Source: Papio anubis
Lineage: Eukaryota; Chordata; Mammalia; Primates; Cercopithecidae
Direction: 5' to 3'
Length of the DNA: 64,000 bases
Assembly: GCF_008728515.1 (NCBI RefSeq)
Contig: NC_044990.1
Location: 58,632,879 to 58,696,878, forward strand
The translations under genes were made by a program, and so were the position numbers. Shown in pieces: positions 32,260-41,762 of this stretch. How positions within the stretch are numbered: the first letter of the stretch is position 1; the number at the start of each line of letters is the position of its first letter. The notes under the pieces were generated by a model, which had not been told where the DNA came from, did not search any database, and saw only the letters and a program-made list of their open reading frames with translations.

Positions 32260-32860
32260 AAGTCAAAACCCTTGCCCCCAGACCACATTAAGATGACTCA
32301 AAGGAAGTGGGAAAAAGAATAAACCGATAACAATAAAGGGAAGGGAGGAAGTAGGCATACTCACCGGCAGACAAGAGACTTCAACAAATTCTGGGTGGAC
32401 AGGAGCAGCTGAAAGCTGCAGAGAAACAAAGAGCAAGAACCCACAATCCAGAGAATGCCCACAAGGAAGTTTAGCGGGCCATTCTCTTGGCAGTAGCTCT
32501 CTGGGCTCAGAGTTGACAACTAGGAGAGCAGGAGTGAGAAACGAAGCAAAAACAAGGGGCTTAAGACAACTTTCACCTACAGACCCCCTCCACCCCTCCT
32601 GCAGGCAGAAAAACTGACACCACAGCCCAGCATTTATCTCCAGGCTAGTCATTGTAGGGCTTTATTTTCAAACAGCGAGCAAGCTTGCTGTTTAAAGCTA
32701 ATCCTTCACTACGGACCAGGAGGACAAACTCACCTCACTCTGCAGTGGAGGGCCAAGCTGCTTTCTGTTCCTCTGCAGGTGAAGTCCGTCACTGGAGCTG
32801 ATATACCTCCTTGGCAGCCTGAGCCGCTTTGGGGAGTGGAGGGAGGCAGGGAGACATCAC
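32260..32860 (-). other. Unclassified GC-richer block with minus-strand splice-like signals
   Basis: No repeat family recognised. On the minus strand a 130-codon frame (32263-32652) is open. Within it a 51-bp segment (32365-32415) is bounded by a strong acceptor (TTTGTTTCTCTGCAG) and a strong donor (CCG then GTGAGTAT) and is in frame. A second donor, GAGTGAG then GTGAGTTTG, lies at 32733. This could be a non-coding transcript exon, an unrecognised LTR, or coincidence. No known protein was identified. Confidence 0.3.
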
Positions 32861-32984
32861 TGTGGAAGCTGACTTATGTACAGTACAGGTACCCATATCC
32901 ACACTGACCACCTGTGATACAGGAAGCCTTCATTTTTCACTAAGAGCAGTTAATCACTAGATCAATGTGGAAAACCATTAATTA

Positions 32985-33535
32985 TAGCTATAATTTCTTA
33001 GTACTTCCTATATAGCAGATTTCATTCAATGTCTTGATTTTGTTGTTGTTTGTTTTTTGAAACAGAGTCTCGCTTTGTTGCCCAGGATGGAGTGCAGCGG
33101 TGCAATCTCCGTTCATTGCAACCTCCATTCCCCAGGTTCAAGCTATTCTCCTGTCTCAGCCTCCCAAGTAGCTGGGACTGTGGTCACACGCCACCATGCC
33201 TGGCTAATTTTTGTATTTTTAGTAAAGACAGAGTTTTCCCATGTTGGACAGGCTGGTCTGGAACTCCTGACCTCAGGTGATCTGCCTGAACTCCCAAAGA
33301 GCTGGGATTACAGGCATGAGTCCTGGCCAACGTCTTGATATATTTAATTAATTTAATGCTACTAGGATTGAAATATGCTAAGCAGGTACTATACTTATCA
33401 ATGTTTTGTAATTGAGGAAACTAAACCACATAGAAGTTGAATTACTTGTCCAAAACTACATAGTTAATAAATGATAGAGCCGAAACTGAAATCCAGAAAT
33501 TTGAGTCTCAGACTCTACATTCTTGAAAGCTATGC
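32985..33535 (-). mobile_element. Antisense MIR split by an Alu
   Basis: Left: TTAGTACTTCCTATATAGC. Right: TAATTGAGGAAACTAAACC, ACTTGTCCAAAACTACATAG and ATTTGAGTCTCAGACTCTAC. The two parts are collinear around the Alu at 33039. Confidence 0.7.
33039..33328 (-). mobile_element. Alu element with target duplication
   Basis: It runs from TTTTGTTGTTGTTTG to AGTCCTGGCC. AATGTCTTGAT at 33028 and AACGTCTTGAT at 33329 are the duplication. Confidence 0.92.
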
Positions 33536-33556
33536 CATACTACCTTATATTTATTA

Positions 33557-33559
<3 letters not shown>

Positions 33560-33594
<35 letters not shown>
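33560..33594 (+). repeat. A35 homopolymer
   Basis: An uninterrupted run of about 35 A directly precedes the 3' end of an antisense L1, where a T run would be expected. Confidence 0.95.
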
Positions 33595-33596
<2 letters not shown>

Positions 33597-33599
<3 letters not shown>

Positions 33600-34497
33600 T
33601 AGTTTCAGGAGTACATAGGCAGGTTTGTTATATATAAACTCATGTCACGGAGTTTATTGTATAGATTATTTCATCACCCAAGTACTAAGCCTAGTAGTCA
33701 TTAGTTATTTTTCCTGATCCTCTGTCCTCCCACTCTGCACCCTCCAAAAGGCCTCAGTATGTGTTGTTTCCCTGTTTGTGTCCATGAGTTCTCATTACTT
33801 AGCTCCCACTTATAAGTAAGAACACACAGTATTTGGTTTTCTGTTCCTGTATTAGTTTGGTAGGGACAGTGGCCTCCAGCTCCACCCATGTCCCTGTAAA
33901 GGACATGATTTCATTCTTTTTTAAGGCTGCATAGTATTCCATGGGTGTTCCTGTTCCACGTTTTCTTTGTCTAGTCTGCCACTGATGGGCATTTAGGTTG
34001 ATTCCATGTCTTCGTATAGTGCTGCAATAAACACATGTGTGCATGTGCCTTTATGGTAGAACAATTTATATTCCTTTGGGTATATACCCAGCAGTGGGAT
34101 TGCTGGGCCAAATGATAGGTCTGTTTTTAGCAATTTGGGGAATGGCCATACTGCTTTCCACAATAGCTGAACTAATTTACACTCCCACCAATGGTGTATA
34201 AGTGTTCCTTTTCTCCGTAACTTCGCCAGCATCTGTTATTTTTTGACTTTCATAATAGCTATTCTGACTGGTATGAGATGATAACTTACTGTCGCTTTGA
34301 TTTGCCTTTTTTCATATGCTTGTTGGCCGCATGTATGTTTTCTTTAGAAAAGTGTCTGTTCCTGTCCTTTGACCACTTTTTAATGGGATCGTTTGTTTGT
34401 TTTTTTTCTTGTACATTTGTTTAAGTTCCTTATAGATGTTGGATATTAGACCTTGGTTAAATGCATAGTTTGCAAACATTTTCTCCCTTTCTTGTAC
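33597..34497 (-). mobile_element. Antisense L1 3' end (L1PB/L1MA-like), 5'-truncated
   Basis: It starts at the L1 3' terminus (TTTTAGTTTCAGGAGTACAT) and includes TTATTTTTCCTGATCCTC, GCATAGTATTCCATGG and GGGTATATACCCAGCAGTGG. It stops near TTTGCAAACATTTTCTCCC. About 900 bp survive: the 3' UTR and the last part of ORF2. Confidence 0.93.
33799..34232 (-). pseudogene. L1 ORF2 C-terminal relic
   Basis: The minus strand encodes pieces of the ORF2 protein end in two frames. The first (33993-34232) has HHWWECKLVQ, PAIPLLGIYPKEYK and CTHVFIAAL. The second (33799-34044) has PMEYYAALKKNEIMSFTG and QEQKTKYCVF. This is the C-terminal region downstream of the reverse transcriptase. A frameshift in the ATTTAGGTTG area and the missing upstream part make it non-functional. 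Confidence 0.92.
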
Positions 34498-34639
34498 TAC
34501 CTTGTATTTTAAAAAAGAAAGCCTTTTTTAAAAAGCAAGATAAAAAAATAAACATAATTCAGAGAACAGAAAAAAAATGTTTTAATTACTATGCTCGAAG
34601 AAATTTGAGAGCTTATGTCATGACAGTCATGAAAATAGA

Positions 34640-35345
34640 AACAGAAAAAAGAATGAGCTCTTAGAAATTAAAAATAAAATTGCCAAACTTAAAAGAAAAA
34701 TCAAGAGAATGAGTGGAAGATAAAGTTATAAAAGAATTACAATGCTTTATGAAGTAAAACATTGAAAGAAAAAGATATGCAGCATAGAGAATCATTCCAA
34801 AAAGGCTAAAATTCAATTAATAGAAGTTCCAAAAAGATAGGAAATAGAAAATGGATGAGAGGAAATTATATAAGATATATTAGAACACTTGAAGTCTTGG
34901 TATTTGGTATTAAAAAGAAAAGGGGGGGGAAAAAAAAGATACACTAGAACAAAATGTCCCAGTACTGAATGTACAACTTTAGGTTGAAAAAGTCTGTCAT
35001 GTCTTGAGAAAAATGAATTTTAAAATCCATATTCAAAATGTATCTTCATGAAATTTTCAGCACATTAAGTCTAAAGAGACGTGTTGAAAACTTCTAGGGA
35101 GAAGGGGAAAATGCCTATAAGGATGAAGGACCACACTGCAGCGGACAAGAGATTTTCCATCAGCTTTCCTGGATGCTAAGGAAACTTTGGGTCCAGCCTT
35201 TTCAAGTGCCGAGAAGTAATTTTCTCAAGGTTGAAATGCAGCGCCAATTCAACTATTAAGTCAAGGATGGGGACAAAAGGGAGGCATTTTCACACTGAAA
35301 TTGATCAAACAAGGTATAATGGTATAAGCATATTATTTGTATTTA
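34640..35345 (+). mobile_element. Older L1M fragment in sense orientation
   Basis: CAGCACATTAAGTCTAAAGA, GAAAACTTCTAGGGAGAAGG, GGATGCTAAGGAAACTTTGG and GGGAGGCATTTTCACAC follow an internal L1M segment (the region reading aaagcttccagagaga in other copies). It lies back to back with the antisense L1. Confidence 0.55.
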
Positions 35346-35394
35346 TCTATGTAACCACCAGAAAAACTAAACACATCAATAGCTGAAAGTGTAG

Positions 35395-35620
35395 GCCTAG
35401 GCAACATAGCAAAACCCCATCTCCACAAAAAAAATTGAAAAATTTGCTGGCCATGGTGGTGCAAGCCTGTGCTCCCAGCTATTCAGGAGGCTGAGGTGGG
35501 AGGATCAACTGAGCCCAGGAAAGTCAAGGCTGCAGTGAGCTGTGGGCTGTGGTCATACCACTGCACTCCAGCCCGGGCAGGAGAGTAAGACCCTGTCTTT
35601 AAAAAAAAACAAAAAAAATG
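35395..35620 (+). mobile_element. 5'-truncated AluJ-like element
   Basis: It begins inside the left arm (CTAGGCAACATAGCAAAACC) and has GGTGGGAGGATCAACTGAGC and GTGGTCATACCACTGC, old Alu features. A short duplication (GAGCTGTGGGCTGTGG) is near 35538. Confidence 0.88.
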
Positions 35621-35859
35621 GTATAATTCTAAGAAGTAAATATGGGGATGAGAAAAAAGCATGAGTCAGGAAAGTATTAATTTTTATTGCATGCCATTTT
35701 GTACTCTGATTTTTTAAAAATAATTTTCAAGTGTTAACTTGCATTTCTTTATTAAAATTTAAAAAAAATTAGTATCTAAGGCACCTAATCATTAAATGCT
35801 GGTAACCCATTCTATATCAAGGTTCCATGTACTGAGTCTTGCTCCACCACGTTTTCTCT

Positions 35860-35960
35860 ATAAGAGCTTGAATGAATTATTTAACTTTCCTCTGCCTCCA
35901 TTGTGTCTTCTGTAAAACTGGAGAAAAGTAGTGAGCATTGAACTTAGATGTGCCTAGAAC
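35860..35960 (+). mobile_element. MIR fragment
   Basis: AATTATTTAACTTTCCTCTG, GTGTCTTCTGTAAAACTGG and GTAGTGAGCATTG are in MIR order. Confidence 0.55.
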
Positions 35961-36111
35961 CTACCCACCATTCAATGTACAATAGGAATGATTAATGTTA
36001 TCTTAGATCATATTAGTACCATGTACTAAACTGGCTCTCTTCTTTATGATTTTATAGAAATTTTACATTAGTTCATTGCTTCACAACTGAATTTAGAATA
36101 TTCCTTACCAG

Positions 36112-36417
36112 GCTGGGCGTGGTGACTCACACCTGTAATCCCAGCACTTTGGGAGGCCAAGGTGGGTGGATCACGAGGTCAGGGATTCGAGACTGGCCTG
36201 ACCAACATGGTGAAACCCCGTCTCTACTAAAAATACAAAAATTAGCCAGGCATGGTGGCGGGCGCCTGTAATCCCAGCTACTCAGGGGGCTGAGGCAGGA
36301 GAATTGCTTGAGCCCGGGAGGCTGAGGTTGCAGTGAGCCGAGATCGTGCCACTGCACTATAGCCTGGGCAACAGAGCGAGATTCCGTCTCAAAAAAAAGA
36401 AAAAGAAAAAAGAAAAA
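36112..36417 (+). mobile_element. Alu element with target duplication
   Basis: It starts GCTGGGCGTGGTGACTC. TCCTTACCAG flanks it at 36102-36111 and 36418-36427. The tail is A-rich with G interruptions. Confidence 0.94.
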
Positions 36418-36688
36418 TCCTTACCAGATATGCAACAAGGTCTAAACTAACTAAGAAGTAAGATGTTCAAATGTTAAACATAACCTACTTATAATTTCAA
36501 ACAAGTTGAAACCATTTAATTTAAAATGTGAGTGTACTCTGATTATTCAAAATTTTATATTCATACTAATATAGGGATTCCATATTTGTTTTATAATTGT
36601 AATAGTCCATTATTAAAAAATTTATGAAATCAAAATCACTGTATTTGCTTTGTAATTTTCCTAAAGATTGTCCCACAGATGTGACTAT

Positions 36689-37000
36689 TTCTTTTCTTTT
36701 TTTTTTTTTTTTTTGAGATAGAGTCTAGCTCTGTCACACCCAGGTTGGAGGGCAGTGGCACGATCACGGTTCACTGCAACCTCCACCTCCTGGGTTCAAG
36801 CGATTCTCCTGCCTCAGCCTCCCGAATAGTTGGGCTTACAGGCACCTGCCACCACATCTGGCTAATTTTTGTATTTTTAGTAGAGAGGGGGTTTCACCAT
36901 GTTGGCCAGGCTGGTCTCGAACTCCTGACCTCAGGTAATCTGCCTGCTTTGGCTTCTCAAAGTGCTGAGATTATAGGCATGAGCCACTGCTCCTGGCCGG
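36689..37000 (-). mobile_element. Alu element with target duplication
   Basis: It has a long T tail and ends CACTGCTCCTGGCCGG. GATGTGACTAT flanks it at 36678-36688 and 37001-37011. It faces the Alu at 36112 across about 270 bp. Confidence 0.94.
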
Positions 37001-37011
37001 GATGTGACTAT

Positions 37012-37439
37012 GTTTTACATAAAGGTTGGCACACTGTGGTTTTAAAGTTGTGCTCAGAGGTATATGTCAACCTTGGAAGAAGTTTCATCACGGGAAACAC
37101 TTAACTTGGGTCTGCTGTATCACTGCTTCAAGGATGATTGTTGAAATATAATGCTGAAGATGTGCATGATCTGAAAAAAGGACAAACCACTCGTCTCCAA
37201 CAAAGTAGTGGTAATTAGGAAAATCAGATGCTGTTACTTCCTGAAGTTTCTATTTGAAATATGACTCCAAAATTCATTGAAGTCATTACCAAAAACATAC
37301 CATTTTGTCTGAGACAACAGCATACTAGCTACAATGTTTTGGTGCAATATTGCTCATTCTCATTGAAATTTGCTTGTAAGAGGATATGGTAAATGTGTTA
37401 GCTTGGTACTTATGCTACCAAGTGCCATACGTATGAATG
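37012..37439. other. No gene recognised
   Basis: Unique-looking. GGTAAATGTGTTAGCT at 37389 and GGTAAATGTATTAGCT at 37439 form a short direct repeat at the edge of the next LTR. Confidence 0.4.
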
Positions 37440-37644
37440 GTAAATGTATTAGCTACTGTAACAGATTACTACCAACTTTGTGACTGAAAACATTAATTTT
37501 TTATTTTACAGTTTTGGAGATCAGGAACCTGAAGTGGGTGTCACTGGGCCCAAATTAAGGTGTTGGCAGTGCTGATCTCCCCTGAAGGTTCTAAGAGAGA
37601 ATTCGTTTCTTCACCTTTCCAGCTTGCATAGGCCACCCTCATTC

Positions 37645-37748
37645 CTCGACTAGCAGCCCCTCCCTCCACATGCAAAGTTCATCACTTCGACTAGCAGCCC
37701 CTCGACTAGCAGCCCCTCCCTCCACATGCAAAGTTCATCACTTCGACT
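37645..37748 (+). repeat. 56-bp tandem duplication
   Basis: The unit starting CTCGACTAGCAGCCCCTCCC occurs at 37645 and again at 37701. The first 48 bases are identical in both copies. A 16-bp sub-duplication (CGACTAGCAGCCCCT type) lies at the junction. Confidence 0.95.
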
Positions 37749-38241
37749 TCCACTTCCATTGATTGCCACATCTCTTATCTGCCAGTCATCTTCCTGCCTC
37801 CCTCTTATAAGTTCCCCTGTGATGACATTGGGCCCAACCAGATCATTTAGGATAATCTCCCCATTTCAAGATCTTGAATTTGATCACATCTATCAAGGGC
37901 ATCTTCCTGTGTAAGGTAATAATGAGTGCAGGAAATGCTACCCCAAAATATGGCACTTTGGCATACTGAGTGAATATTTTAAGCTGAAAGAAATTGAGAA
38001 AACAACAGAAGCAGGAAGGTCATTCTCTGACCTTCTTTGCCTTTCTTCCCTGAGGCCATAGAAAGAATTGTTTTACCTACTTCCCCTGTTAGTAGGTTAT
38101 AAGACCCTCATTCCAGAGGGGTCCTGCCCTATACCTGGAGGTCAAGGAGAATCTGAGCAAAGAAGCCTTGGTAAATTTCCCCCAGTGTATTACCATTAGG
38201 TCAATCCCCCTTTTTTGTCCGATCATACTTCTACATGACTT

Positions 38242-38500
38242 CTCTCTTTTTTTTTTTTTTTGAGATGGAGTCTCACTCTTGTCGCCCAGGTTGGTGCGAT
38301 CTCGGCTCACTGTAACTTCCACCTCCCAGGTTCAAGTGATTCTCCTGCCTCAGCCTCCCAAGTAGCTGGGATTGCGGGTGCCCCCCACCAGCCCTGGCTA
38401 ATTTTTATATTTTTGGTAGAGATGGGGTTTCACCATGTTGGCCAGGCTGATCTCAAACTCCTTACCTCAGGTGATCCACCCACCTCGGCCTCCCGAAGTG
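38242..38500 (-). mobile_element. Alu element, shortened
   Basis: A T run leads into GAGATGGAGTCTCACTCTTG and the copy stops at CCTCCCGAAGTG. CATGACTT flanks it at 38234-38241 and 38501-38508. A small deletion removes part of the right arm near 38290. Confidence 0.92.
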
Positions 38501-38595
38501 CATGACTTTTCAATCTTCATCAAACCTAAGCATACAAATATACAGTTTTCCCTGAGTTTGGGGGGTCTTCTTTTCTGAGGGCTCCCATTTCCATA

Positions 38596-38870
38596 ATTTT
38601 TTGTTTGTTTGTTTGTCGCCCAGGCTGGGGTGCAATGGCACAATCTCCACTCACTGCAATCTCCACCTCCCAGGTTCAAGCAATTCTCCTGCCTCAGCCT
38701 CTTGAGTAGGTGGGATTACAGGGGTGTACCACCATACCTGGCTAATTTTTGTATTTTTAGTAGAGATGGGGTTTGACCATGTTGATCAGGAAGGTCTGGA
38801 ACTCCTGACCTCAGGTGATCCACCCTCCTCAGTCTCCCAATGTGCTGGAATTACAGGCACCCAGCCTGTA
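38596..38870 (-). mobile_element. Alu element
   Basis: A (TTTG)n tail abuts TCGCCCAGGCTGGGGTGC, so the first tail-proximal bases are missing. It ends ATTACAGGCACCCAGCC, with the CACCGCGC region deleted. Confidence 0.9.
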
Positions 38871-39085
38871 AAATTTTGTTAAGTAAATTTCTTGTACTTT
38901 TCTCTTATTAATTTGTCTTTTGTTTTAGGGGTGTCAGCCATGAACCTTGTGTTGAGTGAGAAGAATTCATTAATTTTTCTCTCCTACAAAAACATACTCA
39001 AAACTTTTAGAGATTAAGATGTGGATATCTTTTGGGAAAACATTATTCTGTCTACCACATTGAAGTATGAAATTAATCTCAATAG

Positions 39086-39405
39086 CCAGCGGGGCGTGGT
39101 GGCTCACGCCTGTAATCCCAGCACTTTGGGAGGCCGAGGCAGGTGGATCACAAGGTCAGGAGATCCAGACCATCCTGGCTAACACGGTGAAACCCCGTCT
39201 CTACTAAAAAATACAAAAAAATTAGCCGGGCGTGGTGGCGGGCGCCTGTAGTCCCAGCTGCTGGGGAGGCTGAGGCAGGAGAATGGCGTGAACCTGGGAG
39301 GCGGAGCTTGCAGTGAGCCGAGATCGTGTCACTGCACTCCAGCCTGGGCGACAGAGTGAGACTCGTCTCCAAAAAAAAAAAAAAAAAGAGAGAAAAAAAG
39401 TAAAA
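39086..39405 (+). mobile_element. AluY-like element with 17-bp target duplication
   Basis: It has CCATCCTGGCTAACACGGTG and GGCGGAGCTTGCAGTGAG. GAAATTAATCTCAATAG at 39069-39085 and GAAATTAATCTCAGTAG at 39406-39422 flank it. Confidence 0.95.
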
Positions 39406-39707
39406 GAAATTAATCTCAGTAGTGTAGTAATCTAAGCACAAAAAAAAACTTGAAAGAAACCAATAAACTTAATCAAAATGAATAAACCAATGATACACAT
39501 TGAACCAGGCTTATTCTATTACTAACACCAAGAAGAGAAAACTCTACTTGACATACGGCTATTATATTTGATTGGCATAGTGACTCAGGAGTTCATGTTG
39601 TTAAAACTACTTTTACCTTCCTGAATGCAATGCATTAATGAATACGTGGGAGGTAGGAGGAGGATGAGGAAGTTGGAGAAGGAGGGAATAAAGCACGAGG
39701 CATTTAT

Positions 39708-39753
39708 CATTTTATGTCAAAATGACTCATGAAAGTCATTTTGACATAAAATG
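39708..39753. repeat. Perfect 20-bp stem hairpin
   Basis: The arm CATTTTATGTCAAAATGACT (39708-39727) is exactly complementary to 39734-39753, with a 6-base loop CATGAA. It belongs to no repeat I recognise. A stem this perfect is either young or maintained. Confidence 0.95.
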
Positions 39754-39807
39754 GAAACTTTGTTGTCCAATGAAGTCCGTAAAATGGAACCTCTGTTATC
39801 CAATGAA
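39748..39807 (+). repeat. 27-bp imperfect direct repeat, period 33
   Basis: 39748-39774 and 39781-39807 share 24 of 27 bases, beginning AAAATGGAA and ending TCCAATGAA. Each copy contains a CCAAT word. The first copy overlaps the hairpin by 6 bases. Confidence 0.9.
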
Positions 39808-39859
39808 ATAACTGAATTTTATATACACAAACCAAAGTAAAGGTCAAGGAAAAAAATTT

Positions 39860-40113
39860 TTCCTTTTTTTTTTTTGAGACAGAGTCTTACTCTGTCGCCC
39901 GGGCCGGAGTGCAGTGAGCAATCTCAGCTCAGCTGCTGAGTAGCTGGGACTACAGGCGCACGCTGCCACAGCCGGCTAATTTGTTGTATTTTAGCAGAGA
40001 TGGGGTTTCACAGTGTTGCCCAGGCTGGTCTCAAACTCCTGAGCTCAGGCAATCTGCCCGCCTCGGCCTCCCAAAGTGCTAGGATTACAGGCGTGAGCCA
40101 CCGTGCCTGGCAA
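39860..40113 (-). mobile_element. Alu with internal deletion
   Basis: It starts with a T run and GAGACAGAGTCTTACTCTGT. The usual CACTGCAACCTC...CCTCAGCC segment is replaced by a direct join CAGCTCAGCTGCTGAGTAGC. It ends CCACCGTGCCTGGC. Confidence 0.92.
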
Positions 40114-40139
40114 CAAAGGGAATTTTAAAATAATAGATA

Positions 40140-40270
40140 GTAGAAAGAGAAGTTTTGGATCCAAGCTCCATCTCTTACCACATGAACTTGATCAAGTCAC
40201 CTAACCTCTCTAAGATTTAGATGTGTTTCTGTGAAATGGAGCAATAATAGCTGCCTTGTTGTTTGGTATA
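40140..40270 (+). mobile_element. MIR fragment
   Basis: CCACATGAACTTGATCAAGT, CACCTAACCTCTCTAAG and TGTGAAATGGAGCAATAATA follow MIR order. Confidence 0.7.
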
Positions 40271-40766
40271 CCTCCATCAGTCTCGTAATGAACAATGAGT
40301 TATCTATAGTCTTCCCAAATCACAAACAACGCATTCACCTTCAATGTGTTATATAAAGTTTATATCTCATAAATTATTATGTCTCCAGATAACTACATCA
40401 GATACTCTTCTAGCTCAGGAGACAGTAAATTGAAGAGCCATCTTTATTATTTTGTATGGTGGTGTTAATTCTCAACAGACATGTCTCAGGTTAATTCTAC
40501 CCGACCACCTAAGATTAATGTGAAAGCGTGTTGACAGATGTGACACATATGTAACTTTATTATATTTCTGTTTGCAGTGGTTGTGTCCAAATTTAGGACG
40601 AAGTGATTTTAAGTATCTGAATGGCATCATCTTTTCTTCTGTGAAGTACTCTTCATCATCATTTCCAGGACTCCCCAATCCTCTCATGTATCCTAATAGT
40701 TACTTCACTATGATACAATATCTACCACATGTAATGGAATCCAAAGTACATATCGTCTACCTTTTC

Positions 40767-40774
<8 letters not shown>
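40271..40774. other. No gene recognised
   Basis: Unique-looking. An open plus frame from 40572 continues into the next Alu, so its 139 codons are not evidence of a gene. Confidence 0.4.
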
Positions 40775-40797
<23 letters not shown>

Positions 40798-41083
40798 AGA
40801 CGGAGTCTTGCTCTGTAGCCCAGGCTGGAGTGCAGTGGCCAGATCTCGGCTCACTGCAATGCAAGCTCCGCCTCCCGGGTTTACACCATTCTGCTGCCTC
40901 AGCCTCCCCAGTAGCTGGGACTACAGGGGCCCGCCACCTTGCCCGGCTATTTTTTTGTATTTTTAGTAGAGACGGGGTTTCACTGTGTTAGCCAGGATGA
41001 TCTCGATCTCCTGACCTCGTGATCTGCCCGCCTCAGCCTCCCAAAGTGCTGGGATTACAGACGTGAGCCACCGCGCCCGGCCC
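40775..41083 (-). mobile_element. AluY-like element
   Basis: It has a long T run, AGCTCCGCCTCCCGGGTTTA and GTTAGCCAGGATGATCTCG, and ends GCGCCCGGCC. GCAATGCAAGC shows a 5-base local duplication at about 40857. Confidence 0.94.
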
Positions 41084-41308
41084 CTTTTTTTCTCTTTAAA
41101 TTTTTGAGACAAGTATTTACTTTCTATATCCCACATATTAGTTGGCCTGTATCATTGGTTTTGGCCCCAGAATCTCAACCAGATATTCAAGAAAAATAAA
41201 TTCACATGAAATCATAGAATCTAGGTATTGGAAGTGCCCCTGGCAATCACTTAGTCTCACCTTTTATCCATGTTTAAACTTGCCATGTGTTAATGGCACA
41301 GAGTATCC

Positions 41309-41602
41309 TTTTTTTTCTTCAGATGGAGTCTCGCTCTGTCGCCAGGCTGGAGTGCAATGGCGCCATCTCAGCTCACTGCAACCTCTGCCTCTCGGGTTCA
41401 AGTGACTCTCCTACCTCAGCCTCCCGAGTAGCTGGGACTACAGGTGTGCACCACCATGCTCAGCTAATTTTTTTGTATTTTTAATAGAGATGGGATTTCA
41501 CCATGTTTGCCAGGGTGGGTCTTGATCTCTTGAACTCACGATCCGCCCACCTCGGCCACCCAAAGTGCTGGGATTACAGGTATGAGCCACCACGCCTGGC
41601 CC
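41309..41602 (-). mobile_element. Alu element with target duplication
   Basis: It ends CACCACGCCTGGCC. GAGTATCC flanks it at 41301-41308 and 41603-41610. Confidence 0.93.
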
Positions 41603-41762
41603 GAGTATCCATTTTTTAATAAAATGCATGATGATTAAGGCTTGTTAGAGACAAGAGCTTCTGATTTTCTCATCTAACACACAGAAAATGTGGCATTTTT
41701 GAACTTGTCAAACCATGCTCAACAGATGACATAGCATCTATGTGCATATTTCAAAACTCTAA

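Larger units (their letters stand above)
37925..38988 (+). mobile_element. ERV LTR-like repeat, copy 2, split by two Alus
   Basis: It reads GCAGGAAATGCTACCCCAAA, ATGGCACTTTGGCATACTG, AACAGAAGCAGGAAGGTC, ATTTCCCCCAGTGTATTACC, then after the Alus CTCTTATTAATTTGTCTTTT and GTCAGCCATGAACCTTGTG, ending CTCCTACA. It is better preserved than the copy at 2.2 kb. The family is not named with confidence. Confidence 0.65.
37440..39058 (-). mobile_element. MaLR (MLT1-type) LTR split by another LTR
   Basis: Left part (37440-37920): TATTAGCTACTGTAACAGAT, TTTTGGAGATCAGGAACC, GTGATGACATTGGGCCCAAC and GGATAATCTCCCCATTTC. Right part (38989-39058): AGATTAAGATGTGGATATC and TATTCTGTCTACCACA. Together they are an antisense MLT1 LTR. 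A 56-bp tandem duplication sits inside the left part. Confidence 0.75.

Noticed and set aside
33799..34232. Reverse-transcriptase-like gene
   Set aside because: It is the C-terminal piece of L1 ORF2 only, frameshifted and without the catalytic domain.
37645..37748. CRISPR-like repeat array
   Set aside because: Only two abutting copies without spacers, in a primate LTR.
39708..39753. MicroRNA precursor
   Set aside because: The stem is only 20 bp with a 6-base loop, shorter than normal precursors, and there are no flanking paired segments.
40572..40991. 139-codon plus-strand frame
   Set aside because: Its second half is an antisense Alu frame (peptide words such as AQAGVQW), and the first half has no recognisable domain.
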